Below are positions 58,286 to 64,000 of a stretch of 64,000 bases of DNA, piece by piece. The translations under genes were made by a program, and so were the position numbers. Below the pieces are notes generated by a model. The model saw only the letters and a program-made list of their open reading frames with translations. It searched no databases and had not been told where the DNA came from. The DNA lies in contig JACYFD010000002.1 of the NCBI GenBank assembly GCA_014803435.1, forward strand, positions 411,026-475,025. Reading direction: 5' to 3'. How positions within the stretch are numbered: the stretch's first letter is position 1; each line of letters begins with the position of its first letter. This stretch comes from Cellulosimicrobium terreum. GTDB taxonomy: Bacteria; Actinomycetota; Actinomycetes; Actinomycetales; Cellulomonadaceae.

Positions 58286-59447
58286 CCTCGTCGAGCCGGA
58301 GCTGCCACTCGGCGTCGACGCTCGCGGGCGCGAACCCGAGCGCGACGTTGATCGCCAGCATGTGCTCGTTCTCCTGGGCGTTCCAGGTGTGGACCCGCCG
58401 AGACGTGGGGCGGGCGCGCGCGATCTCGTCCAGCACCGCGACCTTGACGAGCATCCCCAGGCTGCGGCCGCGGTGCTCGCGCAGCACGAGGGTGTCCTCC
58501 TGGATGACGACCTCGGGCCGGTCGTGCGGGTAGGCGACCATCGAGAACGCGGCCAGCGCGCCCGACGCCGCGTGCTCGGCCGCCGCGATGACGTACCCCT
58601 GCCCGCGGTCGTGGAACTCCTGGGAGGCCGTGCGCACGCGCGCCGCGTCCCACGGGTCCTCCTCGATGTCGAGGCCGCCGTTGGGCGCGTCGGTGCTCAT
58701 GCGGGTCTCGAGCGTGGCGAACTGGTCGATCCAGACGTCCGGGACCTCGTCCGTCCACACGTGCACGCGGTAGTCCGCCGCTCGCTCGGCGGGTGCCGCA
58801 CGCAGCGGGTCGAGCCGGTCCGCGGGGACCGGGAGGTCGAGCACCGAGTGCCGCATGACCTGCTCGAGCGTGAAACCGCGGGACAGCGCGAAGGTCGTCG
58901 CGTCGTCGTTCCGGGGGACCCGCCCGCTGCCCGTCGGTGCCTCGAGGGCGTCCGGCCCGGGGGAGGGCTCGGGTGCGAACGACGAGTCCGACATGACGAC
59001 GCGGCGCCCGGACGCGCGCACGAGGGCGAGGGCGTCCTCCCACAGCGCGGTCCCGATGCCGCGACGCCGGTGGTCGGGGTGCACGCCCACGTAGACGACC
59101 GCCAGGTGCGTGTTGCCCTGCTGCGGGAAGGCGATCATCGATCGCCCGACGACGTCCTCGGCGCGCGGCGCGGGTCCCCCTGCCGGCGCTGGTCCCTCGG
59201 TGTCCGCCAGCACGGCCACCCGGCGCTCCACGTGCCGGTACTCGCGGTTCGCCATCGTCGTGACGATCGTCGCGACGTCGGGCGCGAGGTCCGTGTGACC
59301 GTGGATCTCCAGGTCGACGGCGTCCCCGACGAAGACCGTGCCGTGCGCCGCCCACGCCTCGGGCGCGTCGAGGCCCGGTGGGACCGTGACCGGAAGCACC
59401 CGCACGACCTTCATCGTGGTGGTGGCTCCGTCCAGCGTGCCGGTCAT
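58281..59447 (-). CDS. Double-GNAT acetyltransferase (paralogue 1)
   Basis: This 388-residue protein carries two GNAT folds. The first has VVYVGVHPDHRRRGIGTALW with the full R-R-x-G-I-G acetyl-CoA loop; the second has QEDTLVLREHRGRSLGMLVK then VAVLDEI, and WNAQENEHMLAINVALGFAP. The middle contains VWTDEVPDVWIDQFATLETR MSTDAP. It resembles the mycothiol-synthase-like double GNAT layout, but substrate is unknown. Its ATG overlaps the stop of the next gene upstream by 4 nt; the two share many blocks and are tandem duplicates. Confidence 0.85.
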   Translation of the reverse strand: MTGTLDGATTTMKVVRVLPVTVPPGLDAPEAWAAHGTVFVGDAVDLEIHGHTDLAPDVATIVTTMANREYRHVERRVAVLADTEGPAPAGGPAPRAEDVVGRSMIAFPQQGNTHLAVVYVGVHPDHRRRGIGTALWEDALALVRASGRRVVMSDSSFAPEPSPGPDALEAPTGSGRVPRNDDATTFALSRGFTLEQVMRHSVLDLPVPADRLDPLRAAPAERAADYRVHVWTDEVPDVWIDQFATLETRMSTDAPNGGLDIEEDPWDAARVRTASQEFHDRGQGYVIAAAEHAASGALAAFSMVAYPHDRPEVVIQEDTLVLREHRGRSLGMLVKVAVLDEIARARPTSRRVHTWNAQENEHMLAINVALGFAPASVDAEWQLRLDEG

Positions 59448-60655
59448 GCGGTCTCCCTCGTCGTCTCGTCCGCGGTCGTGGTCTCGTCCGTCGGTGCGTT
59501 GCCGACCCGCTTCTGCCAGGCCGCCCACCCGCCGGCCGGCCGGAAGCCGAGGGCGACGTTGATGGCGAGCATGTGGTCGTTCTCCTCGGCGTTGCCGGTG
59601 TGGATGCGCAGGGTCGCGGGTCGCCCGAGCGCGAGCGCCTCCAGGTTCGCGACCTTGACGAGCATGCCGAGCCGGTGCCCACGGTGCTCGCGCAGGACGA
59701 GAGTGTCCTCCTGGTTCGCGACCTCGGGTCGGTCGAGCGGGTACTCGAACAGCGTGAACGCCGCGAGGACGCCGCTCGGCACGTGCTCGGCGACGGTCAT
59801 GAGGAACCCGTGACCCTTGCCGAGCTGCTGGTCCACCCACGTCCGCACGCGTTGCGCGTCCCACGGGTCCTCGTCGTACTCGACACCCCCGCTCGGCGCG
59901 TCGGTGCTCATGCGGGTGAACAGGACCCCGACCTGCTCGGCCCAGGCGTCCGGGACCTCGTCGGTCCAGGTCTGCAGCCGGAAGTCGGGGCCCGCGGCGG
60001 CGCGCGCGTCGGCGCCGTGCTGGGCAAGCAAGCCGTCCGCGACGGGCAGCTCGAGCAACGAGTGTCGCTCCACCTGCTCGAGCGTGTAGCCGTGGGCCAC
60101 GGCGAACCGGCTGCCCGGTGCCGCGGCGTCGACCCGCCCGGCGCCCGTCGTCGCGGCGATCGTCCCCGGGCCCTCGGGCGGCTCGGCGCCCTGGATCGTG
60201 TAGGAGAGGAGCGTGGTGCGCCCGGCGTCGGCCGCGACGCGCTCGCCCACCGCGAGGAGCGCGGCGCCGATGCCCTGACCTCGCGCCGTCGGGCGCACGA
60301 ACGGGTAGATCTCACCCAGGTGCTCGTTGCTCGTGGTCGGGCAGGAGACGAAGAGGTGCCCGACGACGTCGCTCACGGCCGGCGGGTCGCCCCCGGCCAG
60401 GGCCTCGGCGCGCACCACCACGAACCGTCGCTTGTCCGCGTACTCCTGGTGCTGCATCCCGGACAGCACGTCACGCGCCTCGAGCGCCATGTCCGCGTTG
60501 CCGAGCATGGCGCGCTCGATCTCCTGGTCGATGTCCGCGGCGGCGAGGTACGCCCACGCGGACACCGAACCCAGGTCCTCGACGTGCGGCGCCTCGACCA
60601 GGACGAGCCCGGGAGGCAGCGCGACGCCCTCACAGAGGTCGGCGACGGTGCTCAT
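59444..60655 (-). CDS. Double-GNAT acetyltransferase (paralogue 2)
   Basis: This 403-residue protein has the same two-domain plan as its downstream neighbour: first GNAT with LGEIYPFVRPTARGQGIGAA, second with QEDTLVLREHRGHRLGMLVK then VANLEAL, and NAEENDHMLAINVALGFRPA. The central TWTDEVPDAWAEQVGVLFTR MSTDAP block is also shared. The C-terminal ~15 residues are Thr/Glu-rich. It is first of the coupled pair. The ATG at 60655 has GGGAGG unusually close (1 nt), so an alternative start is possible. Confidence 0.83.
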   Translation of the reverse strand: MSTVADLCEGVALPPGLVLVEAPHVEDLGSVSAWAYLAAADIDQEIERAMLGNADMALEARDVLSGMQHQEYADKRRFVVVRAEALAGGDPPAVSDVVGHLFVSCPTTSNEHLGEIYPFVRPTARGQGIGAALLAVGERVAADAGRTTLLSYTIQGAEPPEGPGTIAATTGAGRVDAAAPGSRFAVAHGYTLEQVERHSLLELPVADGLLAQHGADARAAAGPDFRLQTWTDEVPDAWAEQVGVLFTRMSTDAPSGGVEYDEDPWDAQRVRTWVDQQLGKGHGFLMTVAEHVPSGVLAAFTLFEYPLDRPEVANQEDTLVLREHRGHRLGMLVKVANLEALALGRPATLRIHTGNAEENDHMLAINVALGFRPAGGWAAWQKRVGNAPTDETTTADETTRETA

Positions 60656-60713
60656 GCCTCCCGGCGTCGCGCCGTCGTCCGCAGGTGTCCACGGAATACC
60701 CGTCCACGACGAC

Positions 60714-60743
60714 GGCCCGGCCCCCGTGAACGGGGACCGGGCC
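60714..60743 (-). terminator. Hairpin terminator after the GlsB-like gene
   Basis: GGCCCGG-c-CCCCG (60714-60726) pairs with CGGGG-a-CCGGGCC (60731-60743) across a TGAA loop, with one mismatch. It lies 17 nt beyond the minus-strand stop. Confidence 0.65.
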
Positions 60744-60760
60744 GGTACGTGGAGCAGGTG

Positions 60761-61027
60761 TCAGGACTTCTTGCGGCTCGTGAACCACGACCAGACGAAC
60801 ACCACGATGAGAGATCCGACGAGGGCGAAGCCCCACGTGCCGAGATCGAAGAACTCCTCGTTCACATCCGTGCCGAAGACTGCAGAGGCGATGAATCCTC
60901 CCAGGAGCGCTCCGACGATGCCCAGGAGCAGCGTGACGATCCAGCCGCCCTTCTGCGCACCCGGGACGATCGCACGTGCGATGGCTCCCATGATGAGACC
61001 GATCAGGATCCAGCCGATGATTCCCAC
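60761..61027 (-). CDS. GlsB/YeaQ/YmgE-family small membrane protein
   Basis: This 88-residue protein has three hydrophobic segments: GIIGWILIGLIMGAIARAIV, GGWIVTLLLGIVGALLGGFI and GFALVGSLIVVFVWSWFTSR. GIIGWIxxGLxxGAIA is the family signature of transglycosylase-associated or general-stress membrane proteins. The GTG at 61027 starts the signature directly. Codons are less GC-rich than in neighbouring genes, as is usual for small membrane proteins. Confidence 0.88.
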   Translation of the reverse strand: MGIIGWILIGLIMGAIARAIVPGAQKGGWIVTLLLGIVGALLGGFIASAVFGTDVNEEFFDLGTWGFALVGSLIVVFVWSWFTSRKKS

Positions 61028-61060
61028 AGCGCGTCTCTCTTTCTTCGAAGGACAAAATGA

Positions 61061-61087
61061 CCAGACGGGGCACATACCCCCGTCTGG
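61061..61087. promoter_or_regulatory. Hairpin in the GlsB-S4 intergenic region
   Basis: CCAGACGGGG (61061-61070) and CCCCGTCTGG (61078-61087) form a perfect 10-bp stem with a 7-nt loop, 33 nt upstream of the GlsB start. It could be an attenuator, an operator or part of a leader; the sequence does not decide. Confidence 0.4.
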
Positions 61088-61150
61088 CCGGTGCTCACCC
61101 TCCCACCGGCTCCTGACCCACGCACGTCGAGACGTCAGGTGAGGCCGTCG

Positions 61151-61156
61151 TAGGCT
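61151..61156 (+). promoter_or_regulatory. -10 box of a probably leaderless transcript (TAGGCT)
   Basis: TAGGCT ends 7 nt before the ATG of the S4-domain gene, with no ribosome site. Confidence 0.5.
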
Positions 61157-61163
61157 CGGGTCC

Positions 61164-61532
61164 ATGCCCACGAGCGCCCGCGTCGACAGCTGGTTGTGGG
61201 CCGTCCGCGAGTACAAGAGCCGCTCGCAGGCTACTGCGGGCGTCAAGGCCGGTCACGTCCGCGTCAACGGGGAGCGCGCCAAGCCGGCGACGAACGTCAC
61301 GGTGGGGGACCGCGTCGTCGTGCGCGGTGGTCTGACGGAGCGCGTGCTCGTCGTGCAGCAGGTCCTCGTGAAGCGGGTCTCCGCGGCGCTCGCGGCCGAG
61401 GCCGTGCTGGACCAGAGCCCCCCGCCACCGCCGCGCGAGCTCTCGGTGCCGCTGGCACTGCGCGACCGGGGCGCAGGACGCCCGACGAAGCGGGAGCGCC
61501 GCGACATCGACAGGCTCCGCGGGCGCGGTTGA
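61164..61532 (+). CDS. S4-domain RNA-binding protein (Hsp15-like)
   Basis: This 122-residue protein has an S4 RNA-binding domain at residues ~5-60 (ARVDSWLWAVREYKSRSQAT, then AGVKAGHVRVNGERAKPATN and VTVGDRVVVRGG). A basic C-terminal tail follows (RGAGRPTKRERRDIDRLRGR). This layout matches heat-shock protein 15, which binds stalled 50S subunits carrying nascent peptidyl-tRNA. It converges on the monooxygenase gene with a strong hairpin between. Confidence 0.9.
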   Translation: MPTSARVDSWLWAVREYKSRSQATAGVKAGHVRVNGERAKPATNVTVGDRVVVRGGLTERVLVVQQVLVKRVSAALAAEAVLDQSPPPPPRELSVPLALRDRGAGRPTKRERRDIDRLRGRG

Positions 61533-61563
61533 GCGAGGCAGATCGGACCGGTGCCGCACCGAG

Positions 61564-61599
61564 GGCCGGGCGACGCACGTCCTCGTGCGTCGCCCGGCC
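61564..61599. terminator. Bidirectional 16-bp hairpin terminator
   Basis: A perfect stem (61564-61579 with 61584-61599) and a TCCT loop lies between the convergent S4 and monooxygenase genes, 5 nt from the latter's stop. Confidence 0.8.
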
Positions 61600-61604
61600 G
61601 CTGG

Positions 61605-62342
61605 TCAGCAGGCGCCGAGGTCCTTCCAGGCGCCCCACTGGCCGCTCTGCCCGGGGTTCTCGCCCGTCGTCCACCACTTGGCCTCGTACGTGTGGCCGCC
61701 CTGGGAGACGCGGGCGCCACCCAGGTAGACGCCGCCCGCGCTCCAGGCCGCCGCCGTGCAGTCACCCGGCTCGGGGTCGGTCGGGTCCGTGGGGTCGGGG
61801 TCCGGGTCGCCCGGGTCGGTCCCGCCGGCGCCGACCTTGATGTCGACGCAGTTGTAGAACGCCATCGCGGTGTTGGAGACGTTCCAGCGCGCGAGGATCG
61901 TGTGGTTGCCCTCGGGCAGGTTCGTCAGGGTGTGGGAGATGTTGCTCGGCGGCTGCGCACCGCCCTGGTCGTACGTGCGGAACAGCACGCCGTCGACGAA
62001 GTACTCCCACGTGCTCGTGTTGTGCGCCGCGGTGAGCTTCCACTGGAACGTGACCGTGGAGCCGGTCTGGGTCCGGGGCCACGGCTTGCTGCTGTCGTCG
62101 AGGATGTTGAAGCCGCTCCCGCCCGAGCACTGCTTCGAGCCCTTGGGCGCCTCGACGCTCTGCGGCTCGTAGGTGATCGGGCCGCAGTCGAACGACGTGG
62201 CGCCCTTGGCGCAGTTGTCCTGGCGGCTCGGCGGCGACGTGATCCAGCCGTGCGCCGACGCGCTCGGTGCGACCGCGACGGGCGCGATGATGGCCAGCGC
62301 CCCGAGCGCGGCCGCCAGCAGGGCCGCTCTGAGCTTTCTCAT
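61605..62342 (-). CDS. AA10 lytic polysaccharide monooxygenase with CBM5/12-like module
   Basis: This 245-residue secreted enzyme has a signal peptide ending ASA, so the mature chain begins with histidine (HGWITSPPSRQDNC). That histidine and the one in KLTAAHNTSTWEYF form the copper site of AA10 enzymes, which cut chitin or cellulose oxidatively. The catalytic domain (~32-175) is followed by an acidic Pro/Asp/Thr linker (DPGDPDPDPTDPTDPEPG) and a C-terminal carbohydrate-binding module with YLGGARVSQGGHTYEAKWWT, typical of CBM5/12. The ATG at 62342 begins the signal peptide. Confidence 0.94.
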   Translation of the reverse strand: MRKLRAALLAAALGALAIIAPVAVAPSASAHGWITSPPSRQDNCAKGATSFDCGPITYEPQSVEAPKGSKQCSGGSGFNILDDSSKPWPRTQTGSTVTFQWKLTAAHNTSTWEYFVDGVLFRTYDQGGAQPPSNISHTLTNLPEGNHTILARWNVSNTAMAFYNCVDIKVGAGGTDPGDPDPDPTDPTDPEPGDCTAAAWSAGGVYLGGARVSQGGHTYEAKWWTTGENPGQSGQWGAWKDLGAC

Positions 62343-62382
62343 GATGTCTCGCTCTCCATCCGGTGGTGAGTGGTCGCTCCCG

Positions 62383-62419
62383 ACGCTATGAAAAGGGAGG
62401 ATCACGGACAATCCGGTGA
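62383..62419 (-). promoter_or_regulatory. Promoter and candidate operator of the monooxygenase gene
   Basis: On the minus strand TTGTCC (62411-62406) and TAGCGT (62388-62383) are 17 nt apart. The -35 lies in an imperfect 18-bp palindrome (TCACGGACAATCCGGTGA, 62402-62419) with inner CGGA-caa-TCCG, a plausible repressor site. Confidence 0.5.
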
Positions 62420-62548
62420 AGCACGTAGGGGGATACGCGTATCCACGGCTCGGCGGACGGACCTGCACGCCGGAGCCGGGGGAGGCACCGGCGCGCTGCC
62501 GGGAGACCGGGCGGTGGGCCGCGATCGTGTGGAGAACCCGTAGGGCCC

Positions 62549-63127
62549 TCAGGCAGGCAGGTCCTCCTCGCGCAGGCGGGGCTCGGTGCGCAGCTGCGGG
62601 TGCAGGCCCGACTTGTCGGCGTAGAACGCGCGCACGACGTCCATGTCGGCGCGCACGTCGCCCGTGAGGTCGATCGACGGACCGAGCCCCGTGGTCATCG
62701 TCGTCCGGTCGACGTACCCGAGCGTCACGGGCAGTCCAGCCTCGCGCGCGATGCGGTAGAAGCCGGACTTCCAGTACGTCCCCGCGCCGCGCGTCCCCTC
62801 CGGCGTCACCACGAGGGAGAAGACCTCGCCCGCGGCCAGGCGCGCCACCACGTCGTCGACGACGCGGCTCGGGTCGCTCCGGTCGACCGGGATCCCGCCC
62901 AGCGCGCGCATCACCGGCCCCGCGGGTCCGGCGAACAGCGTGTGCTTGCCGAGCCAGCGCACGTGGATCCCGGTGCTCCAGGAGATGGCGAGCATGAGGA
63001 CGAAGTCCCAGTTGGACGTGTGCGGGGCGCCGACCAGGAGGGAGGGTCGGGTCGTGTCGTAGGGATCGCTGCGCAACGTCCAGCGGCTCACCCTCCAGAA
63101 CGTGCGGGCGAGCGCTCGGCGGATCAT
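62549..63127 (-). CDS. 1-acylglycerol-3-phosphate acyltransferase-like protein
   Basis: This 192-residue protein has PlsC motifs: LLVGAPHTSNWDFVLMLAIS (His-x4-Asp), GGIPVDRSDPSRVVDDVVAR and VVTPEGTRGAGTYWKSGFYR (the PEGTR substrate motif). It probably acylates lysophosphatidate or a related lipid at the membrane. It is shorter than the typical 230-250 residues. TACCGT lies 6 nt before the ATG at 63127 without a ribosome site. Confidence 0.87.
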   Translation of the reverse strand: MIRRALARTFWRVSRWTLRSDPYDTTRPSLLVGAPHTSNWDFVLMLAISWSTGIHVRWLGKHTLFAGPAGPVMRALGGIPVDRSDPSRVVDDVVARLAAGEVFSLVVTPEGTRGAGTYWKSGFYRIAREAGLPVTLGYVDRTTMTTGLGPSIDLTGDVRADMDVVRAFYADKSGLHPQLRTEPRLREEDLPA

Positions 63128-63133
63128 CCGGAC

Positions 63134-63139
63134 ACGGTA
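63134..63139 (-). promoter_or_regulatory. -10 box upstream of the acyltransferase gene (TACCGT)
   Basis: On the minus strand TACCGT ends 6 nt before the ATG, giving a probable leaderless start. Confidence 0.45.
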
Positions 63140-63206
63140 CCGCCGAGCCGGTCGCCGGCGCCGGTCGCATCGACAGGGCGCGCAGCGGTGACTACCCTCA
63201 CGACGA

Positions 63207-63229
63207 GGTAGGACACCTCTCGTCCTACC
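63207..63229. promoter_or_regulatory. Candidate operator upstream of the ROK gene
   Basis: GGTAGGAC (63207-63214) and GTCCTACC (63222-63229) form a perfect 8-bp inverted repeat with a 7-nt centre, 56 nt before the ATG of the ROK regulator. ROK repressors often bind near their own promoter, so autoregulation is plausible. Confidence 0.45.
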
Positions 63230-63285
63230 GGTCGGGCGGGGGCAGCGGCCGCCGCACGACGTCGTGCACGCTCCACGGAGGCCCG

Positions 63286-64000
63286 ATGGACACGCTGCTC
63301 GCCGGATCACCCGCGCTCCTGCGCACCCTGAACCTCCGTGCCGTCCTCGGCGCCCTCGGGTCCGGCCAGGCGCTCGCCCGGCCAGACGTCGTGGCGGCGA
63401 CAGGGCTGTCGAAGACGACCGTCGCGCAGACGCTGCGGGTCCTCGTCGAGACCGGTGTCGTCGTGGAGGCAGGGCTCGACCACGACCGCCGCGGTCCCGC
63501 CGCGACGCTGTACCGCGTCGATCCCGACCACGCGTTCGGGCTGGGTGTCGACGTGGCGCGCGACCGCGTGCGGGTCGCCCTGGTCGACGTCACGGGCACG
63601 GTACGCGCCCGCGCGGAGCGCCGCGACGTCGCGGCGACGGAGGCGTCCCGGGCGCGTGCTGCGGCCGAGCTCGCCCGGGCGTGCACCAGCGACGTCGAGG
63701 CGCGCCTCGGGACGGGTGCGACGGTCGAGGTGTCGCGCGCGGTCGTCGCCGTCCCCGCCGTCGTCGGCGCGGACCACGCCACGATCCGGCGCATCCCCGG
63801 CTACGAGAAGGGCGGCACGACGCTGCACGACGCCCTCGTGGACGCGCTCGGCTGCCCGGTGCAGCTCGAGAACGACCTCAACCTCGCCGCAGTCGCCGAG
63901 CAGCACGACGGCGTGGCGACCGGGGCCCGGTCCTTCGTCGTCCTCGGGCTCGGCGAAGGGTTCGGTGCCGGGCTCGTGCTGGACGGCCAGCTCCACCGGG
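63286..64000 (+). CDS. ROK-family transcriptional regulator, truncated by window end
   Basis: The 238 codons present encode an N-terminal helix-turn-helix (ARPDVVAATGLSKTTVAQTL at ~31-50) and the first part of a ROK domain (GLGVDVARDRVRVALVDVTG, later VQLENDLNLAAVAEQHDG and VLGLGEGFGAGLVLDGQLHR). No stop occurs before the window ends, so the C-terminal ROK zinc motif is not visible. GGAGG lies 4 nt before the ATG at 63286. It differs clearly from the ROK protein at 1689; the sugar it senses is unknown. Confidence 0.88.
   Translation, partial: MDTLLAGSPALLRTLNLRAVLGALGSGQALARPDVVAATGLSKTTVAQTLRVLVETGVVVEAGLDHDRRGPAATLYRVDPDHAFGLGVDVARDRVRVALVDVTGTVRARAERRDVAATEASRARAAAELARACTSDVEARLGTGATVEVSRAVVAVPAVVGADHATIRRIPGYEKGGTTLHDALVDALGCPVQLENDLNLAAVAEQHDGVATGARSFVVLGLGEGFGAGLVLDGQLHR

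Overview
The window is very GC-rich and almost fully coding on both strands. It uses many GTG starts, ATGA or GTGA stop-start overlaps, and TAnnnT boxes 6-8 nt before start codons, as expected for leaderless transcripts in a high-GC actinobacterium. The gene content (secreted GH92, GH2 and GH87 enzymes, a lytic polysaccharide monooxygenase, ROK and LacI regulators, nitrate reductase, DUF4235 and DUF6328 proteins) suggests a Cellulomonadaceae/Promicromonosporaceae organism such as Cellulosimicrobium; this placement is inference. The first ~89 bases are a homopolymer tract, almost certainly a sequencing or assembly artefact at a contig end. The right edge cuts a ROK-family gene. I saw no rRNA, tRNA, CRISPR array, transposase or phage gene, and no gene-free stretch longer than 300 bases.

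Region 1 (0.1-14.2 kb) is sugar uptake and mannose-glycan use. A glucose/mannose-type binding lipoprotein diverges from an overlapping run of ROK regulator, XylF-like binding protein, half-size ABC ATPase and permease, closed by a LacI regulator. A strong promoter with several operator half-sites follows, then a multi-domain secreted GH92 alpha-mannosidase and an AGE-family sugar isomerase. Region 2 (14.3-18.9 kb) holds two GNAT acetyltransferases around a molybdate uptake operon: HTH-TOBE regulator, ModA, and a fused ModB-ModC. Region 3 (19-23.4 kb) holds a secreted PA14-GH2-LamG enzyme and a DoxX/YkgB-like membrane protein.

Region 4 (23.5-39.8 kb) is a nitrate respiration and molybdenum-cofactor island: narGHJI, mog/moaB, moaC-mobA-DUF6457-moaD, moeA, three ANTAR-domain regulators in a row, and narK. 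Together with the mod operon it would supply molybdate, build the cofactor, assemble and anchor the reductase, and exchange nitrate and nitrite. moaA and moaE are not in the window. An AIM24-family protein and a DUF6328 membrane protein are interspersed.

Region 5 (40-50.6 kb) has a three-gene operon of single-pass proteins with related-looking ectodomains, a polytopic membrane protein that overlaps it tail to tail, two DUF4235 proteins, a TPP-riboswitch-controlled thiamine transporter (thiB-thiP-thiQ), and a NarL-type two-component pair followed by a DUF6069-like protein. Region 6 (50.6-64 kb) has a GH87 alpha-1,3-glucanase-like enzyme with CBM35/CBM6-like modules, an aldo-keto reductase, a RibD-C/DHFR-like protein, glucose-6-phosphate isomerase, a dienelactone-hydrolase-like protein, tandem double-GNAT paralogues, a GlsB-like protein, an S4 RNA-binding protein, an AA10 monooxygenase, an acyltransferase and a partial ROK regulator.

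The least explained signals are two families of dispersed intergenic palindromes (two copies each), a duplicated palindromic segment read in frame inside thiQ, a ~92-residue C-terminal module shared by the GH92 and GH2 enzymes, and the ANTAR trio beside the nitrate genes.
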